From positions 211,657 to 275,656 of the forward strand of contig NZ_JRVC01000004.1 of NCBI RefSeq assembly GCF_000807925.1: DNA of 64,000 nt, read 5' to 3'. The position numbers and the translations under genes are program-made. The first letter of the stretch is position 1; each line of letters opens with the position of its first letter. The notes below the pieces were generated by a model, which saw nothing but the letters and a program-made list of their open reading frames with translations, was not told where the DNA came from and ran no database searches. Below, one piece after another: positions 62,178-64,000 of the stretch. This DNA is from Novosphingobium subterraneum. GTDB lineage: Bacteria > Pseudomonadota > Alphaproteobacteria > Sphingomonadales > Sphingomonadaceae.

Positions 62178-62953
62178 TGCTGATCGATTCGCATTGCCAT
62201 CTCAACTACAAGGGTCTGGTCGAAGATCAGGCCCAGGTTCTCGGGCGTGCGCGCGAAACCGGCGTACGCGGCTTTCTCAACATCTCGACCCGCCAGCGCG
62301 AGTGGGCCGATATCGTCGCCACGGCTGAGCGCGAAAGCGATGTCTGGGCGAGCATCGGCATCCATCCGCACGAGGCTGATGGTCATGCCGATCTGGGCGA
62401 GGCTGCGCTGCTGGAAGCCGCCGCGCACCCGCGGGTCATCGGCATTGGCGAAACCGGGCTGGATTACTATTACGACCATTCGGACCGGCAGGTGCAGCAG
62501 GACCTGTTCCGGGTCCACATCCGCGTGGCCCGCGAAACCGGCCTGCCACTCATCGTCCACACGCGCGATGCGGAAGACGACACGACGCGGATCATCGAGG
62601 AAGAAATGGGGAAGGGAGCCTTCCCCGCATTGATCCACTGCTTCACCGCATCCGCGACGTTTGCTGCCAGGATGCTGGAACTGGGCCTGTCAATCTCGCT
62701 TTCCGGCATCGTGACGTTCAAGAATGCCAAGGACTTGCAAGCGATTGCCGCCGAACTGCCTGAAGATCGAATCCTGGTCGAAACCGACGCGCCGTTCTTG
62801 GCGCCGGTGCCGCACCGGGGCAAGACCTGCGAACCGGCGTTCGTGTCGGACACTTGCGCCTTCGTCGCTGGCCTGCGTGGAACCTCGCAGGAAGCCCTTG
62901 CGGATCGCACCGGCGCCAATTTCTTCAAGCTGTTCAGCAAGGCCAGCCTGTGA
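62174..62953 (+). CDS. tatD: TatD-family metal-dependent hydrolase
   Basis: A 259-residue TIM-barrel hydrolase. Metal ligands are in IDSHCHLNYKG, IGIHPHEA, GIGETGLDYYYD, HTRDAEDD, LIHCFTAS and ILVETDAPFLAPVPHRG. TatD proteins are Mg-dependent DNases involved in DNA repair or apoptosis-like turnover. It is coupled to metG (ATGA) and to the next gene (GTGA). Confidence 0.94.
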   Translation: MMLIDSHCHLNYKGLVEDQAQVLGRARETGVRGFLNISTRQREWADIVATAERESDVWASIGIHPHEADGHADLGEAALLEAAAHPRVIGIGETGLDYYYDHSDRQVQQDLFRVHIRVARETGLPLIVHTRDAEDDTTRIIEEEMGKGAFPALIHCFTASATFAARMLELGLSISLSGIVTFKNAKDLQAIAAELPEDRILVETDAPFLAPVPHRGKTCEPAFVSDTCAFVAGLRGTSQEALADRTGANFFKLFSKASL

Positions 62954-63717
62954 AGCTGACGATCCTCGGCTCCGGCACGTCGACGGGCGTGCCGCGCATC
63001 GGCAACGATTGGGGCGATTGCGATCCGAACGAGCCAAGAAACCGGCGCACCCGGGTTGCCATCATGATCGAAGGCTTTGACGGCAGTCGCCTGCTGGTCG
63101 ACACCCCGACGGACCTGCGGCAGCAGTTTCTCAGTTGCGGCATCGATCGCGTTGATGGGGTACTGTGGACTCACGACCACGCCGACCACTGCCATGGGAT
63201 CGATGACCTCAGGCCGCTCCGCTATGGTCGAGCAGGACCCATTCCGGGCTATGCGGCAAGCGAGACCGTCCGCCGACTGCGCCAACGCTTCGGGTATGTC
63301 TTCGCCGGGCAGCACGGTTATCATACCATTGTAGAGCTGGACAATCTCGACCGTGTCAGGATGTTGTGCGGCATTGGCATCGGTCATTGCCAGATGCCGC
63401 ACGGTCCGGCGCAGTCCACCGCGTTTCGCTTTGATCAGGGCGGAAAAACAATTGGTTATGCCACAGACTTCAGCGAAATTACGAATGAAATGATCGACCT
63501 GTTCTACAAGGTCGACGTTCTGGTCGTCGATTGCCTCAGGCGGCAGCCGCATCCGACGCATTCGCATCTGGGCATGGCGCTCGAACTGATCGAAGCCACA
63601 AGAGCACGACACGGCATCCTGACGCATCTCGACAAGTCGATGGATTACCGGACATTGTGCGCCGAAACTCCGGACCATGTCGAACCTGCGTACGACGGGC
63701 TCGAAGTAAATCTCTAA
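62950..63717 (+). CDS. Metallo-beta-lactamase-fold protein, PhnP-like
   Basis: A 255-residue protein. The metal motif WTHDHADHCHGIDDLRPL matches the HxHxDH pattern, preceded by ILGSGTSTGVPRIGN. Further ligands include the His of HCQMPHGP and Asp of GYATDFSEI and the C-terminal HSHLGM/HLDKSMDY. PhnP-type members are phosphodiesterases acting on cyclic phosphates. GTG start overlaps the tatD stop. The exact substrate is unknown. Confidence 0.88.
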   Translation: MKLTILGSGTSTGVPRIGNDWGDCDPNEPRNRRTRVAIMIEGFDGSRLLVDTPTDLRQQFLSCGIDRVDGVLWTHDHADHCHGIDDLRPLRYGRAGPIPGYAASETVRRLRQRFGYVFAGQHGYHTIVELDNLDRVRMLCGIGIGHCQMPHGPAQSTAFRFDQGGKTIGYATDFSEITNEMIDLFYKVDVLVVDCLRRQPHPTHSHLGMALELIEATRARHGILTHLDKSMDYRTLCAETPDHVEPAYDGLEVNL

Positions 63718-63728
63718 GGCGGTGCGGC

Positions 63729-63899
63729 ATGGACAGCTACGACACAGTGCGCATCATTGGCATTTCCATGGCGCTTGTCTTGGCCGTCGCCAACTTAAAG
63801 GGCCGTGAGATCGGATTGTCTGACGGCTTGAGAATGGCCGCTTTATGGGCCTTTCTGTTTATCGTCGTGGCTCTGGTATGCTCTGTGCTGGGATGGTGA
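63729..63899 (+). CDS. Small two-span membrane protein
   Basis: A 56-residue protein with two hydrophobic segments (VRIIGISMALVLAVANL and RMAALWAFLFIVVALVCSVLGW) and a short polar loop between them. GGCGG lies before the ATG at 63729. It starts 11 bases after the previous gene on the same strand, so it is probably the last gene of that operon. No family recognised. Confidence 0.65.
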   Translation: MDSYDTVRIIGISMALVLAVANLKGREIGLSDGLRMAALWAFLFIVVALVCSVLGW

Positions 63900-64000
63900 C
63901 GACGCGCTCCTCTCCGTGCTTAGTTTACATATATCAACACCAATTCGTGTCTTGTGTCCTAGTTTCAATGGTTTGCAGGCGATAAACCTGTCCATTGTGT

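Noticed and set aside
63900..64000. AT-rich final 100 bases as a possible gene or promoter
   Set aside because: No frame of useful length or convincing promoter boxes could be seen before the window ends.

Overview
This window is a stretch of a high-GC alphaproteobacterial chromosome, most likely from the Sphingomonadales and probably Novosphingobium or a near relative. That placement is an inference. It rests on the protein sequences, on the zapA / 6S RNA / 5-formyltetrahydrofolate cyclo-ligase order typical of Alphaproteobacteria, and on the sphingomonad-like order of several clusters (sdhE-mfd, radA-cvpA-scaffold protein, a cell-wall cluster leading into tmk-holB-metG-tatD). Nearly all of it is coding. 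No gap between genes exceeds 300 bases; the longest are about 150-230 bases and each is described where it matters. I saw no insertion sequence, prophage, CRISPR array or rRNA operon.

Layout. 1-6100: the 3' end of a large repetitive exoprotein (filamentous-haemagglutinin type) translationally coupled to an exported TPR-CHAT caspase-like protein; this is the most accessory-looking part. 6200-9000: a PilZ-like protein, tRNA-Asn, NAD kinase and an EAL protein with a degenerate GGDEF half. 8946-15505: DNA repair and housekeeping (sdhE-mfd, host-attachment-type protein, recG). 15577-19654: an exported tandem-repeat protein, tRNA-Pro, thyA, a VOC dioxygenase-like protein and an SDR. 19882-24182: a branched-chain 2-oxoacid dehydrogenase operon (E1 alpha, E1 beta, E2) ending in a DUF1801/YdeI-like gene. 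24286-24695: three identical tRNA-Asp genes. 24749-26793, minus strand: an NTF2-like protein, DUF2842, 5-formyltetrahydrofolate cyclo-ligase, 6S RNA, zapA and a small coiled-coil protein.

27014-32758 is a central-carbon cluster: transketolase, GAPDH, a MOSC protein, phosphoglycerate kinase, then class I fructose-bisphosphate aldolase behind an intergenic region holding two identical palindromes. 32829-44929 holds a lipoprotein, thiE, an L,D-transpeptidase, an OPT transporter, efp, an inositol-phosphatase family gene, tRNA-Leu, radA, cvpA, an Fe-S scaffold-like protein, an MHS-type transporter and alr, which has no ordinary start codon. 45008-54690 holds phaR, proS, an M28 peptidase, rnr, a UspA protein, and a pyruvate dehydrogenase E2 / thioesterase / lipoamide dehydrogenase group. 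54763-63899 holds a secreted protein, a 47-residue ORF, tRNA-Ser, and a long plus-strand cluster: lytic transglycosylase, RlpA/SPOR lipoprotein, D,D-carboxypeptidase, tmk, holB, metG, tatD, a metallo-beta-lactamase-fold protein and a small membrane protein, many of them overlapping by ATGA or GTGA.

The two 2-oxoacid dehydrogenase sets probably share the single lipoamide dehydrogenase seen here. The tkt-gap-pgk-fba block and thiE (ThDP supply for transketolase and the E1 enzymes) are metabolically linked. The best candidates for unusual biology are the exoprotein-CHAT pair, the paired operator upstream of fba, and the non-canonical start of alr.
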